Below, in pieces: positions 1 through 15,100 of a DNA stretch of 64,000 nucleotides (its first letter is position 1; every line of letters begins with the position of its first letter). This DNA comes from Syngnathus acus. Taxonomy: Eukaryota; Chordata; Actinopteri; Syngnathiformes; Syngnathidae. Position numbers and translations under genes: made by a program. Where the stretch lies: the NCBI RefSeq assembly GCF_901709675.1, contig NC_051096.1, forward strand, positions 8,720,001 to 8,784,000. The letters are read 5' to 3'. The notes below the pieces were generated by a model. That model did no database searches. It had not been told where the DNA came from and was given only the letters and a program-made list of their open reading frames with translations.

Positions 1-2959
1 GTCTGATAGCGTCTGTTCGGGGACGTCGCAGCGGCACCTGCTACGGAATCCTCCGACTCAGCAGTGGGCTTAAAACGGATTAGAGCCACTGGGGCCGCCC
101 AGCCCAGCCCAGCCCAGCCCAGAAATCCGCCGCCGCCGCCGCCGCCTTTAGCTGGCTGCCAACTTAGCGCTAATTAAAGCGGATGGCGGGTTTGCGCTCC
201 ACGGGGTGCTGTCGTAGCGCTCGTCGCTGGTTAAAGGGCCGGCCGCCTCCAAAAATTGACCGTCAATGTTTAACAAGTCATGGCTACAGATGTGTGTATT
301 CATCTGAACTCCCCACCATTAAAAGAACAAATGTACACGCCGAGCCAAAAGCATTGGAACACGATGCCATTAATTCCATGATCTATCAACATTATTGCTA
401 TTATCAAAACAACTGATCAACATGATATTTCTTGTTTTCAGGTATCTGAATCATTCTCAAAACAAGCGATGAACATGATATCTCTTGTTTTCAGGGATGT
501 AGTAAATCATTAAGTGTGACTTAATGTGACTGGTAGGCGTGTCACCCACCCAGGTGTGTCCCATTCAAATCCTAAACAGCTGTAGGCAGCTTGCTTGTGT
601 TCTGTAGAAACAACACTTGGAGCTTTTTTTGGAGTGCCCCCACCACCACCACCACCAAAGAAAAGGTGCAAAAGTGCTGATTGTGAAGAGCATGGAAAAC
701 AAGCAAGTGCGAAGCAAAGGGCTGGCTGAAATCCAAAGCTTCTTGAAAGAGTCTCCTCGTGATCCCCATCAAACAAGCTCTCTGAGGTAGGTAAGGTCAT
801 GTCTTGGGCTTGCTTGGCTTGGCTTCTTCTGAATAGCCTCCTGACGTGGCGGCAGGTGCAAAACAAGCTCCAAATTTAAAGACCCAAGCGGTCTGCTTGG
901 GAGATCCGAATGAACCACAACAAATGAGCTCAGGCCGGTCGGGGGAGAAGCAGTGGGAAAGTCAGTCTTTAGTTCTGACCTCAGTATTTGGAGTCACAAA
1001 TTGTCCAGACTGCGGTGCATACGTATAACCTCAGGTTTTCCAAAGCAACCTTTAACCGCTATTTCCATATTGGCTTGCTTTTTAAATGGACGATAAGTTA
1101 AAAGCCCCGAGCGTGCAGTGAGAAGTACGACACGTTCCCGTTTCTTCCACTTGATTGTCTGCCTGCCTGCCTGCCTGCCTTGTGTTTGTGCTGAGATTTA
1201 AAAAGGATACTTTCAGAAAAGCCCGACTGACCCGTGACGGAAATGCTTCATATTTTTGAGAATTTTCTTTGTTTTTGTTTCTACAGTTTGTTTTTTTTAC
1301 CACCACATGAAGGAATATTATGCATACGGCGCTATTTTGCTGATAATAAATAAATAAATAACCATTGAATGAGCAGTTTTATGTGAGTAACAGATAAGGC
1401 TACATAATGAGGTTACATCCAAATGAATGGACGACGCAGCATTTATTGCACATCAAATTGAAGCGCGTGCCAGCAGCTTCCTGAAAAAGAATAAATAACC
1501 GCCGCGTCCTGGTGACGACCACGCAGGCTGACTTGAAAACGGGCAAGGCCATCCACCTTTGACATTTCCTGTCTCTGTATGTATATTATTCCCATGCTGC
1601 AATTTCACGGCGGATGTAGTTTCCATGCAGTGGAAGCCTGCATCTGCAAAAATGAGAGGATGACATGGATACAGCGCATGCCCATTAGTGCCTGACAGTA
1701 AAATGGCCAAAAGAGGGTAGTACCTTGGTTTGATAATGATTGTTTTGTTTTTTATCTGGCCACCACTCCACTATTTTGTCCAGTTCAAATGAGAGCCGCA
1801 GCCGACTTTAACAATAAAGGAGATTATAGCAGCAGTGTTCATTCTTGATCAAATAATTCATCCCGTTAATAAATGTGTGGGTTCATGCAAATGTAATGCC
1901 TTAACTTGCCCAGCCCAATTAAAAATACAATTACAAATATAATTAGACGCATAAGGTGATACCAGAGAGGGAGGATTTTTCCCAAGGAGTCATACAACCC
2001 ATATGCATAACAAAAAGTGTGGCTTGATTATTATTAACAATCCATTTTCAACATATACTTTTATTTCTGAATTAGTTTTGACATTTTTTTGGTCAAATAA
2101 GAAGCCAAGTGTTTTAAACCTAATGACTTGCGGCAAAAAAGACACGCACTGTGGCATCAAAACAATGCGTTCCAGAGCCACATGAATGAATGCATGTTTG
2201 CCAGCCCAGACCAACCCGGCCTGGCCCGGCCCGGCCCAGCCTAACCTAATCCACGCTTTGTCCCGGAACAGAATTTCAGCTTTAATCAAAATCAGAATTG
2301 GAAAAGACCCAGCCGGCGTGCCTTTGGGATATTTTTCCATTAAGCATTTTGACACATGACTGACTGTAGGGGATTATTGGTTTTTGAAGAACTATTAACA
2401 GCTCGACATTAGCATTTTAATACAGTTCTCCTCGACATACTAATGCAATTTGCTTCTCAGCTTTGTTGCCAACTCATTCCTGCAGCGCTTCAAACCAACA
2501 GCAATAAGCCCTGAGCTTTAATTATTTTTAATTGTCATGGAATATGACTTTTATTAATCACTTTTAAATCGCAAGCCAATGCAACTGGACTCTTACTTAC
2601 TCTATGACCGCAGGTCGAGACTACGGAAAAAGTTGTTGTTTTTTTCCCTTGAACTTCTTTTTTGTTTCCAAAGTGCAGCAGACGAGCGAACAAATTAAAC
2701 ATCCATTTCAGCAAAAAGCTTGAATTAAGCATTCGAGAAAGATGAATGAAATAATAAGTCCAAATTGTGTGTGCCAACCTGTCTGCCCTCGCGGGATTGC
2801 TTGGTGAAGCGTTTCCAGGACATTGTCTGATTGAGGTCCCTAAAGGTCTCTTGCGCTTCCCGTCACTTGCGTAGTTAGTTATTCCCGTTCCTTGCCATGT
2901 CCACGCGGTACCATGCCATTTTTCCTCATTCCTTTTGTTTCACATTTAGTTTGTAATTT
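1..2959. other. Gene-free left edge, GC-rich start
   Basis: No exon chain is recognisable. The first 300 bases are CpG-rich, with a CCCAG-type repeat (98-120) and a CCG triplet run (127-147), and look like the edge of a CpG island or an unseen 5' exon. A 25-base segment containing TTCTTGTTTTCAGG occurs twice, near 419-442 and 473-496. Further right there is a short TGCC repeat (1160-1180) and AT-rich unique sequence. The short open frames here have no recognisable motif. Confidence 0.5.
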
Positions 2960-3032
2960 CTCACTCACTCACTCACTCACTCACTTTGGTCTCTGTTGAC
3001 CATGATATGATTGTTTTTGCAGCCTCGCTTGT

Positions 3033-3100
3033 GGAAGGAAGGAAGGAAGGAAGGAAGGAAGGAAGGAAGGAAGGAAGGAAGGAAGGAAGGAAGGAAGGAA
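3033..3100. repeat. (GGAA)n microsatellite
   Basis: About 17 uninterrupted copies of GGAA. The purine-only strand makes it a candidate triplex former. ETS-family factors bind GGAA arrays, but nothing links this copy to a gene. Confidence 0.95.
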
Positions 3101-4091
3101 TGGATATTTTCTATTGGCCCTGTCAAACCTTGTTGATGAAGTCCATGGCTCCAAAATCTTTTCTTTTCCAATGCAGTGACGTGTGCCTGAGATGGGAGAA
3201 TATGGGCTAAGAGTGCGGTGCGATGCGGTGCGATGCGGTGCGGCGCGGCGGGCAAGTGCATTCCAAAAAGCAGCACGATTGAGCGCTCCAAATTGCCGTG
3301 AGGGTTATTGGAATTGAATGCTCGTTTGGTCGGTGACCGGTTGAGGGTCTGCCGTGCCCGCCTACTGAGCCTGGTGACCATGAAGCGGCTGGCTCAGGTC
3401 ATGGATGAATGATAAACAGATCGATAGATCGATAGATAGATAGATGGATAGATGGATATAGACTGTTGTATCTTTGTACTCTTTGGTTTGTTTTTGCATG
3501 ATGAATGAATTTGAGGTAATCATTGGAAAAGCAGCGGGTGGGGAGTGTGGCTGACAAGGGTAAAAGAGCTTTTTGGATTTCTCCAGCCAGCCAGCCAGCC
3601 AGCCAGCCACACTTGAGGGTTTCAATAACAGGATTAATGTGGCCCCCGGTGCCGCTGTTCCAGCTGGAATGGGATCTATGGGAAAAAAGGCAAAAGCCTT
3701 TTAAAAGGATTATAGATTAGCAATTAGATGTCTTTTTGACTGCGCACAGTATTCTTAGTACTTTCAGGTGTGATTTCCTGCCGCTGTGGTTTCATCGTCT
3801 TCCATTTGCATCCAAACATTGAGCACTTCCATAGCCATTTCTGTTACATATGTATACTGAATACACAACTAATTTGTCAAAATGAAGTTTTTATTTTGAT
3901 TGTAGTCCACTGCTACAATTAAATACGTAGTATTGGAAACTGGCTTCATTCATATCAGGAAGAAATTGAAATGATTGTACATTTTGACTGTCTACCTAAC
4001 CATGGATTTTCTGCTTCATTAGGTGTCCCCCGCAAAAAGAAAGTATGGAATATCCTTCCAGAAGTGACCTGTGAAATACTTCACTGTAAGC

Positions 4092-4092
<1 letters not shown>

Positions 4093-4127
<35 letters not shown>

Positions 4128-4140
4128 AGCGAGCGAGCGT
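4093..4140. repeat. (GCGT)n then (GCGA)n microsatellite
   Basis: Alternating purine-pyrimidine GCGT copies run into GCGA copies, about 48 bases. The GCGT part has Z-DNA-forming alternation. Confidence 0.9.
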
Positions 4141-4357
4141 CTCTGCCATCCACGGTAAGCTGAGCGTCCGAGGTGACTTTGCAGGGTCATTGGGGAAGGA
4201 TCTGGGTGCAGGAAGTGACATTTCGCTAGTTTCACTAGCATCAAAAACATTTTTTTCCCCAAAAATCCATTGAAGAAAAAAGTATTAGATAAAAAAAATA
4301 GTGCAAAAGAAGAAAAAAAACAGTGCAAAAAAAGCAGGTGAAAAGAGTATGAGGTAG

Positions 4358-4519
<162 letters not shown>

Positions 4520-7500
4520 CATCGCTCTATCTATTCAAGGGTTTTGCTGAGGTATCAGGGGAATCAATAGGTCAAGTCAAAGCCCGTAATATATCAAGTA
4601 GCGTGGCCAACAAAAAGGAGTTGATCCACTTTCCATTTGTTTGTCGTCATGTATTCAATGGTTGCTTCTTTTGATCTGAAAGGATTGCAAAAGGCAAACC
4701 ATTGTTGCCATATGTGCGCAAGGCAAAGAGGTGCTGTCGGCTTATCATGAATGCAATCTTTATCAGTCAGACACAATTTGGTGGCGAGTCAATGACTCTC
4801 CATGAGAGCAAAGCGATAGTTATCAAAAGGACAATTCATATCCGCTCGGCTCGGCTCTGCTCTTGCTGGCTGGCTGGCTGGCTGGCGTGTTCTTGGCTTC
4901 ATTTGAATTGGCTGCTGATTGATTTGCTCACACATGTATTCGGGATCAATCAAGTTGATCAATTCATTTGGTTGTATGAGATACTTCTTGTCAATGTTGA
5001 ATTATATTGTTGTACGTTTGGATCATATCGTTCACTCGTTGAGGGAAGAAAAAAAATAGGCTTTTGCAACTGTTGTGCAACCTGGAAAGAAAGCTCGTGA
5101 TTAGAATTTCATTGGAATGGTCACTAAGATTGAGATGGATGAAATCTGCTTGTCATAAAGAGGAGCAAAACTGATTGTGACAGAGTAATGAATCCAGGAT
5201 TCCCATTCTGATGAGATTTTGCCCATTGGAATTGTATTTTTAATGCTGCTTGGATTTTGACCCATATTGAGTGGCCCGCCTCGCCTCGCCCCGCCCCGCC
5301 CCGCCTCGCCCCGCCCCGCCCCGTGTTCCCAACAGCCCGCCCGCCCGCCCGCCGCAGTCAATCTTATAGTTGTGACCAGCTCCGGGTCTGCGTAATGGCT
5401 TCTGTCACAGCGGAGCAAAGTGAAAGCATGAAGAATTTCCACCAGAGTCGTCATTCAAATGGTGTGGCCTTTTATTCTTAGGCCTGTCACCTGGAATTAA
5501 TGTCAGACGGAAAGTCAAGTCTAACTGACACCGACTTTAACTCCATAATAGGCTGTCGGATCATTTCTGGCAAGTGGGGATCTTCATATTCACGTTGGAC
5601 ACGACAATGAACGCAGCCTCCCTCTATCATCCAAGTCGAGCACCTATCTCGGCTCATCGTTTTATCCTGACGGTTTCCCAAGTCGGCAAACAAAAAGCTT
5701 GTCAAGGCTATGGTGAGATCTGCAGATGCCATTTTATTTGTTTTCTCCAAATAATATTTTCCAAAGCTCTGTAAGTGGAAGGATGCAAGTGAAATACCCT
5801 AGCCTAGTGGATGTCTGTTGTGGTGCTTCTTAAGGGCCTTGCTTTTTCCTTTCCTAGTCTAATGATACACAAAATGGTTCCACCTTGCCACAAGGAAATG
5901 GCCCGGCATGATGAGACATTTGAATTGGCTTGCCTTGCCTTGCCTTGCCTGTAACAGTTGTGTTTGTGATGTTGATTCAGTTCCAGCAGAATGATTGTTA
6001 TTGATGCTTGTTGGGCTTTGATCCCTTTCAATCATCGCTCCCTCGCATGTCAGTCAAGCACATAATGAATGACTACGGCAGAGTGCCGTGCCTTGACTTG
6101 TGGCAAGGTGCAGCTGCTGCTGCCCGCAGACTTGATAAATCATCCTCGTCCTCAATCAAGAAGATGCAATCGCACATCATTGATCACAAATGAGACCTGC
6201 AATCAAATTCTTTCACTGCTCTACATAGTCCTAATCCTAAAACAAAAAAGAATCATCCAACTTTGCCAGTTGTTTTAGGTAGGTAGACGGAATGGAATCC
6301 TATAAATGGAATACCTGAAACCAAGTGGATGATGCTGCTTCACAAAATGCAAAGAGGCGACACGTATAGTAAGTAGCTGTGCATCATTTGCCAGGTTTGA
6401 GCAAAGAAATGTGCATCGCCGCTCTTTCATTAGGCGCACGCTGGAGGGAGGGAGGGAGGGAGGGAGGGAGGCAAATTGGGCCGAACTAATTACAATTTAA
6501 ACGAAAGCATAATTGGACATTTTGCGCTTGTCATACGATGAGAGACAGATGGCTATGTAATTACATTACAAGTCTGACATCACTGCGCTGAATTACATGG
6601 CAACTCCCCGTGCCCTTCATGGAGCGAGCGCTGCAGCAGAAAAGTGGCCTAAATTCAAAAACAATTTGCCCGTGATTTCCGTCATCAGTCACGCTTGACA
6701 CCGGGATACAAATCAGGATAAATGGCCACGCTTATCAACATCCTGTTCATTGCGTTTCGAGCTAACTAACGCCGCGGCAAAATTAGAAGAGAAATGCAGC
6801 GCTATACATTTATTGTAGCAATTCCTTTGCGGCGTTGTCGAATCCATACCTAGCGTATAGCAACTACATCGAGCACATTCACTGACAATCGGGCCCGCCC
6901 CTCTTGCGTGATGTGCCACGCATTTTCCTCCAAATCCGAAACTCTCTTGTCAGGAAATGGTTGACTATTCCAATCTCCTCCGCATTGATATTCATTTAGG
7001 TGAATCCGAAAATCCCATCGCTAACTAAATGGAAGTGCTAAGCCCCAAACTTCAATTCAACTTTGAGCTCATCCTCTGGCAAACATGAGTGGATTTGCTT
7101 TTCATAGCTTCCTTCAAACCCTCTGATGTGATTGAACTCACAGCAGCACACAGGTCAATGATCAAATCATTTTTTTGGTCCAAAACCAAACACAAAAAAC
7201 CGATCATGTCATCCAGAAATGTTTGCAAATTCCCCGTCACAGCCTGTGAAGGGGGGATGAATAGTCCAAATTGTCATTTGGAATTACATTGTCTACAAAT
7301 CGGCTTACTCGTTGTTTAGACGGATTGAACAACAATGGTGTTAAAAGGCAACTGCCGGGGGCGGGGCCTCAGCACTTGCACCCAGGCAGGAGGAATCTGT
7401 TGGAAGTGGAATAGAAGATTGAAATGTGTACACAGAATAACACAGACAAAAGGGCTTCCAATAAAGCCAGGCGTAATTACATACATGCTTAAGCTTGCCA

Positions 7501-10415
7501 CACAGGCTTAAGCTTTTCAGTCGGAATATTACAAGCTTGCAAGTCAAAAGCTAAAGCGTGATCATTCTTTGACCCAGTCATGTTCCCAGATTATATTCAT
7601 TTAATCAGTCCTGAGAAACAGCTTGGCACGTCTACAGCTTTAACAAACAATCATTCCATGCATATACATTTCTTTCAAAAGGATTTTGGATGTAGGCAAA
7701 TTGTAATTGTACGCTTTGTTTTGTTCATGCCCAGTTATGCCGACCGCATAGAGAGAACACGTCTTCAAAAGTCCATAGGTGGTTCAATTCATGTCGGAGC
7801 GCTGCATTTATTTGATGACTTTGTAGCTTGATGGGTTACACAGAGGAAATAAAGCCCCCCCACCCTCCCCCTACACTGGAAGCGGCGTCCAATTAAAGGA
7901 AAAAGTTGGAGTCATCAGGCAGACTTTTTGTATCTAATGATAGAAATTTCACCCCATGTCGATGAAACACATCAGCATCTTGACAACATTTTGGTTCCGC
8001 ATCATTAATCTGCACAAGCTTCCTGAGTCTGAAAACGAAAATGGAATTAATTAGGAAGATGCAGGAAACCCAGTTGAGGAATTAATAAAATAGCATTGCT
8101 TCTTAATGGACACAAAACAAACCATGCCATTATTCTTTAAAAGGCCACTTGGATGGCCGGCCGGATTACAATCAATGTAGGCACAATGCTGTTCACTACC
8201 TCTCTGAAATGAGCTTTGAATGAGAAAATAGAATTAGGAATTAGTATATCGTCAAGAGAACATTTGGACACGGCTCGGAAAGAGCAATCTTGATTTAGAA
8301 AAGCAAAGCGTCAGTGTATGAACATGCTTCAAGGAATCGTCTCTTTTTCTGGCTTGTACCAAGAAATGTACCAAAACGGTGATGGCCTCTTGGGATACCT
8401 TTGGTGACTGGCCCGCCCACATGAGCGCTGTCTGCTGAATGGAAGCAAGCGCAAAGCAAACCTCTGTCTGGATAGTCTGAAAAAATGGAGCCTCCGGTCG
8501 CTGGACAATATCAGATGTCTGCATTAAAGAGAAGTCCTTTGCTGTTATTCTTCTGACGGCAGCCAACAACACGCACACACGCACACACACACACACTTAA
8601 AGCCCAGCTCGCATATTTGCACCTCAGGATAAAGATAATGCTCCTAATCTCCGACTCGTACGGCATTCCCAAATACGTGGCCACGTACGTCCCTTTGACA
8701 TGTCGTCATTGAAGGCCAACGGGGACGTGTGAGAAAGCGCTACTGTGCCACCAATCTTGGTGTCGCTGCTGACTTGCGCACAGCCACGGGGGTGGGTGAC
8801 CTGGGTCAAGCAGAGGACGGAGTCCAAGGCCTTACCTGAGGACACCGAGGGAGGCCTTCCTCTCTCTAATCTACTCTGTGGGGAGAAGGGGAAAAAAAAG
8901 GAAAAATTGCAGAGCTCAATTTAAGACCTAACCCATGAAATGAACACCTCCAGCTCTCTTTTCTGATACCAAGAGTGATTTCACACAAGTAGTATAGCAG
9001 CCTCTTGAAAACTTTTTTGTAAGTCAGAGACGCCCTTGAATTAATTTTATTTCTGTGCATCCTTCTCTTCTCTTCTCTTCTCTTCTCTTCCACATGCAAG
9101 TTCAATACAGAAGAAATGCGCTGGGCTGACATACGTACGTAGTATTTCAAATGAGGAAAGGGAAGGAAGAAATGGAACAGGTCACCACCTTCTTTTGGAT
9201 TCAAGCTGCTCGTGTCATTCCGCTGCAGCTTCTTTGTCTTGTCGTTTGTTTTGAAACACACGTCGCTCGGCCGTAATGCTTTCACGGAGCATTTGAACGA
9301 GCCACGTTGAGACCAAGAGTTGTGTGCGCCATTCATTTCAACTGCCTGATCCGTTCGACTAAAACAATATCTCGTGACCAAATCAGAGTAAAAAGGAAGC
9401 GCACGAAAATAGACGAAAAGACTCCATAGCGGCGAGCGCGGACAACGTTGACGTGCCGACGCCATGGTGAATGGATCCCTGGGCGGTCTGGCTGATTGCT
9501 TAATTAGGAGCGGCAAAGGAGAAGGCTGAGGACTAAATAAAGAGCTGCAATCGTCAATATGGATGGAGCGTTCATTGATGAAGCAATCAAAGGTTCATCA
9601 AATGGCACCTTTCAAAGCGCCTCTGGTGTGAGGCCAAGCGATGGCTGATTATGGTGCAACAGAATTTCAATTAGCCATCCGTCCATCCATCCATCCATCC
9701 ATCCACACACGCTCAACTTAAGATGTTGCAAAAGGCCACTCGCTGCAATCAGGTTAACTGATTGGCCACTTTTGAACCAGGCTCATAAAACGCTGTCTTC
9801 AAACGCTCAATCTTCTCTTCTTTTGCCCGTTCTTTATGTTCTCTTGGAAAGCGCAAGACGACCATTTAATTAGAGGAGACCTTGCACAAAGGCCAAGCTG
9901 TTTAGTATCTTGCAAGTATGTGATGGAAGCGGAGCGTGCTAGAAAATCAAATGTTCCCTTCATCCAGTTGTTTGATTGTTGTAGGGGGGAAAAGGGACGT
10001 CTTTGGAATGCCACCTTTCGGGCTTTAAGAAAAGAATGGGAAAAATCAGGTCGTCGGTACAGATGTGGAATTGTTCCACCGTTCCAATGAAAAATGTCCG
10101 CAGTACCCGCTAGCACTAGTCACAGACGTTGACGGGGTCGGGATGCTTTCTTTTACAAATGTACGGTCACTTTGTATGGATTAGGGGTCTTTGGGAGCGC
10201 CTGCTGACGACGTGGCCCTTTCCAATAGAAGCATTTCTTTGCCTGGATGTTTGGCATCCGCTGGCTTTTGTGCCCCCGCCTCACTACGTAGGGTGATCCC
10301 CCCCCCCCAGCCTCACTACACACCTATTTGCAAAGTGAATGTATTGCGCTGTACAGCGTGAGCAAGTTGCTGGCTGCCTGCTGCAAACGTCAATGTGAAT
10401 CCTTGTTTTTCCTCT

Positions 10416-10448
<33 letters not shown>

Positions 10449-10802
10449 GAGAAAAAAAAAAGAAAAAAAATACTCATTCCATCCACCGTTTGAGTTTGTA
10501 TGAGAGCGGACTTGGAAAAATAGCTGAAGCGTTGCTTGGCAAGTTAATGTATGCTAATTTGCTCGCAGAGTAAGCATTAGGAATTAGACTTAATCTAATC
10601 ATGCTTCATTTATTTATTGTAATTAGATTCACTTGCACCTCATGTGGTGTTTTCCACCTTCTCATCTTTTCGGTGTGCCTTCGCAATTCACTCCATCTTG
10701 GGCTCATTTATTAGTATATTTGCTATCTTGGACCAGACAGCTGCTTGACTTGAAATCAAGACATGCGATACAATCTCAATTTCCCAAGCATAAAAAATGA
10801 GA

Positions 10803-10914
10803 CGTGAGTGAGTGAGTGAGTGAGTGAGTGAGTGAGTGAGTGAGTGAGTGAGTGAGTGAGTGAGTGAGTGAGTGAGTGAGTGAGTGAGTGAGTGAGTGAG
10901 TGAGTGAGTGAGTG
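10803..10914. repeat. (GAGT)n microsatellite, 112 bp
   Basis: About 28 perfect copies. The complementary frame reads as a Thr-His-Ser-Leu repeat and is not a gene. Confidence 0.95.
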
Positions 10915-12060
10915 CATTTGACCCTAAAATCCCACAAGTGCTTACAAGTCTGAAACGTTGACCCGAGTGACATGCGCTGGTGGGGAGAGACAAAAAATGT
11001 CCAAGCCCTGTCTGGTTTTCCAGCACTACACCAGGATTGATCTATGATTCTATTAATAGATGGACTGAATTTCCCCAATGGGATTAAGTATCTATCCATC
11101 CAGTCATCGCTTTGCATTCCGTATGAACTTTGCACAGCTGGTGGAAGTCTTGATGAAATTGCCGAAAAGAATAGAACGCTATATGCAGCACATCAATGTA
11201 AATATTAGGCCAATGGATTGATGATTTTATTTGCCTGCCAATAAAGGTACGGACGGCGGGTGCTTTGAGTTAAGGTGTTTCTGGTTTCCTCTCAAGCCTT
11301 TACCGGAGTGGTTTCGGTGAGAAGGTCCGTTTGGATTTCACAACAATATGGGCCTGTTTCTCCCTTTAGTGCATGCTTGTTTGTATTTATTGGGTCAGGT
11401 AAAGAGTTCCTTTGGCCACATTCTTTGTCCCCCCCCCAATCTCATCAGAGGTGCTGTGACATTGTAAGCAATAGCAGAATAGCAATGCTTTGGTTCCCTT
11501 TTGTTGATTCCAAAGTCATTTGAAGCTTGAATCATTTGGCTGAGGTCTGCCTGATGTTTGCTCTCGTCTGTCTCCATCTTCTCTCCTCCTCTCTGAGGAC
11601 ATCAAGGGAGATTTACTCCAGCTTATCTGTAAAGGGCCAGGATGAGCCTGGCAAAACAATTCCCCACAGCTGCTCCCTCCCTCCCTCCCTATCTGCCCCA
11701 GCGTGAGCAATTCTACTTGCTCGGCTCGCGCCGGCCAGCCAGCCGGCCGGCCGGCCGCCGACTTTGCTGGCTTTGGAGAGAGAGCACGGCGACTTTGCGT
11801 CGGCAAAATGGCCATCTGATTTTGCACGTCGTTTGCTAAACGCCATGTCCCGCTGACACCGAGTTAGTTGCTCAATGTCATTGTACTCCTTTTGCTGAAT
11901 GTTATCATTTAATGGTAAGATAATTGCTTTGGGACAAAGTGAGTCAAGTATTCAGGGAGGACTTTTGGAAGGCCGCAATCCATATCATTCAACTCTAGGA
12001 AGGGATTGCTCCAGCAGAACCGACACTTTGTTTGCAAGTGAGGAGATTGATCTCGTCGGC

Positions 12061-12103
12061 ATGGATGGATGGATGGATGGATGGATGGATGGATGGATGG
12101 ATG
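12061..12103. repeat. (GGAT)n microsatellite
   Basis: About 11 perfect copies. The same unit appears at 29468-29561 and, as CATC, at 9683-9703, 21072-21207 and 27739-27773. Confidence 0.9.
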
Positions 12104-15100
12104 GAGTCCATAGTGATGGCTTCCATTTGACTAAGAGCGGCCCTTTTACAGATTTGAGACATGAAGCGCTCGCTATATGCGCGCAAGGGAGAATGTGCCA
12201 ATTGATCCGTCCATCCATATGGCATGGCATGCTAACCTTTGGCAACCCTTTGCCATGGCAATATAGCCGCCAGCCACTCTGCTGCTCCTCGCCTGCATTC
12301 CAACAATCATCACCAGTGTGAGTACCAATCGTTTTTTTTGCCATGTTCGGACCTGCCTTCAAAGGTGACCACTGTACATAGTATTTGTGATTGCGTGATG
12401 AGAATATGTGTGCCCCCAAAGATAACAGCGGCTGTGCAATCTATAACACCTCATTCATCACGCGCTATCTCGGACTCCTCGCTTTACAGTCCAGCTCGCT
12501 CCGGCCCATATTCCCAGTGGGACGTGGAGGACAAGCAAGGGATGTCGTGTGCCCCCGCCTCCCCCCCAGACAACGAGGACATGACTCTTGCGCAGGTCCC
12601 CATGTTCTATTGAGATAAGATGGCCTCGCTTTATCCGGCACAAACACCGGCCTTGCGCGTCGTGTCTTCCTCGCTCGCTGCTCCGTACTCCTAAAGGCAA
12701 TCTAATCCAATACGGATGAAGCTGTCATCTCAAGTATGTAAGATGACAATGGGGAAGATGAATTTGAGGATATTTCTCTCTGTGGAACACCGACAAGCCT
12801 GCTCTGCTCTGCTCTGCTCTGCTCTGCTCTGCATGTGTGAGAAAACAGAAAGATATGAACGCGCTGAGAATCTTTCTCATCTAAATCTGGAAACTAGCTG
12901 ATAAAACGGAGCCTAGTGAGAGCTGTTTGAGCGATAATGCCAGTGCGTGTGTCCGCACTCTGGCGAGTAAATGAAGACTTTGAAGCTCCTGGCAGCACTG
13001 GGAAGGAAGCGAACGCTCTATCAAACAAGCTCTGGGCGGTCGCTGGTCGGCCAGCCGGCCGGCGGAATCCTGATAAACATGGGAGGGAGGGAGGGAGGGA
13101 GAGAGGGGGAGAGGGAGCGAGGGAGAGTCACAGCCAGCCAGCCAGCCAGCCAGCCAGACAATAGCGCTCTGATCACAACAATGATTATGCCGCTTGCCCT
13201 GTGGTTGGCAGCCCAATTTTTCCTATCCTCTCATTTGAATTAATTCTCTGATATTTCCAGAGACTACCTAATGAGAAAGCTCAGCTCATCAAACGACACA
13301 CAAGCCCAGCCCAGCCCAGCCCAGCCCAGCCCAGCCATGGCACTTTCAGCCTTCAAGCCAATTATTTGCTTTTCTTTTTCTTTCTTTTCTTGTCGTCATT
13401 TGTAGCTCTTCTTTGTCACTTTTGCCTGTTTTGGACCGTTTTGATCCGCTGTACTCATCAATGACTTTAATCAGCTATCTATCCATCAATGTGACAATGC
13501 TGGGAGAAGAAAGCTTTCCAGACGCGAGCTAATTAATCTGCCTGCCCGCCCGCCCGTACTGCTCAATCATGGCAGAAAATAAAGGCAGTCATGAATGTAA
13601 TTGTTTGTTTTCTGTGCATAGTTTGGAAAAGAAGGCACTTTTTCAAACCAAGGAGCTGTGGAAGTGCCCTTTGTCTTTCATTTGATTTTGCAGCCGCACG
13701 CATCATATTCGTATCCCTCCTCCTTCTGCACCAAATTGATACGCATCAATGATTTGGACTCCGACGGTCTTGCGAGTCGCACACCTGACGGTGACGTGGT
13801 CATCCGCTGGCCAAATAAGTCGACGTGACGCCTTGCCGGCCGTTGCTGGATGGCGTCAAATGCGGCTCCCGACCCACCGCCAGGAGCTAATCCAGAGCTC
13901 TATAATCATTTTGATTATTGCATATTTAATCAGTAGTGAAAGAATAACTGTTTGCACGCCTCCAGCAGACATTTAATATGCTGCATGTGTTAACTCGATT
14001 GCTTTTACTGCCTCCAGATAGCGAGAAATGAACAGCGCCAGCCAATGTACCTAGTGCTTTTGCCTCCCAAATGCCTTCATTTCTCCATTGTCCGTTCAAT
14101 TACAATGCTTGATATTTATTCTGCTGACTGCTGCTTTTGTTTTTGGTGTTCGAATGTTGCAATGGGAAGTGACCGTGATCAATTTCATCTGCGTGTGTGG
14201 GTGTGTGTGTGTGATTTGAACGACATTGAATCGTGGTCGTGATTCAAATGAGCTCTGTGTTGCTATTTTTGTCTTTTTCTTTAGTCGCTCTGTCTCTGGG
14301 GTTAGGGAGTGACAGCTCACACAAAATGCAGTGGATGCAAAAACATTGCAAAACCTTCATTTTGTGATGCATATTTATCAACATACTTGAGCGTATACTG
14401 CAACAAGTCCTCAGGCCGAGCCCGAGCCCGAGCCCGCCTCTGGGCAATGAGACGGAGACACGGAGTCTTATGAGCGACCCAGCCCGGCCGGCCGGCCGGC
14501 CGGCTGGCAAGCATCACATTTCTGTCTGCTCGGCTCAAGTGAAGCGAGAAGGGAAGAAATCAGTTTGTCAAGTGATTGCATTCTTTACTTTCACTGCCAA
14601 TGTTGCTTTGAAGAAATTATTCACAGATGATGCAAGACTAGTCAAAGCCTTTATCTCTGCTTTTCCATATAACCAACGGTCGGTCGGTCGGTCGCTCGCT
14701 CGGTCTGTGGCTGGCTGGCTGGCTGGCTGGCTGCTTGGCCGCTTGAGAATCCATTTTGCTGCGGCAACATTCTAAGAGCATAGAAGATCAAAAAAAAATC
14801 ACCTTTTGACTCTTCCGGGAGCATTGTTGATTTGAATGAATGAATAAATCAAAGTTTGAGTCAAGGTTCACACATGAACGTGAGGATCAAACAAAAACCT
14901 TTCTTGCTTGTTTGAAATCTAGTATTTAAAAAGGGTGCGAGGATGTCAGAAGATTGTCTGTGTATGTGAAGCAGCATATATCAAGACAATTGGAAATGCT
15001 CTACCAGTAAGAATGAGCATAAATATGTCGAAGTGTGCAATCAGCCTACCAAGTTGTATCTCCTCAGCTTCAGCACTCCTGAAAAGGTGCACTTAGCCAA

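Noticed and set aside
8866-9516. 216-residue open frame on the minus strand
   Set aside because: No domain, no splice context, and it includes a TCTTC microsatellite read as a charged repeat. It fits chance in unique DNA.
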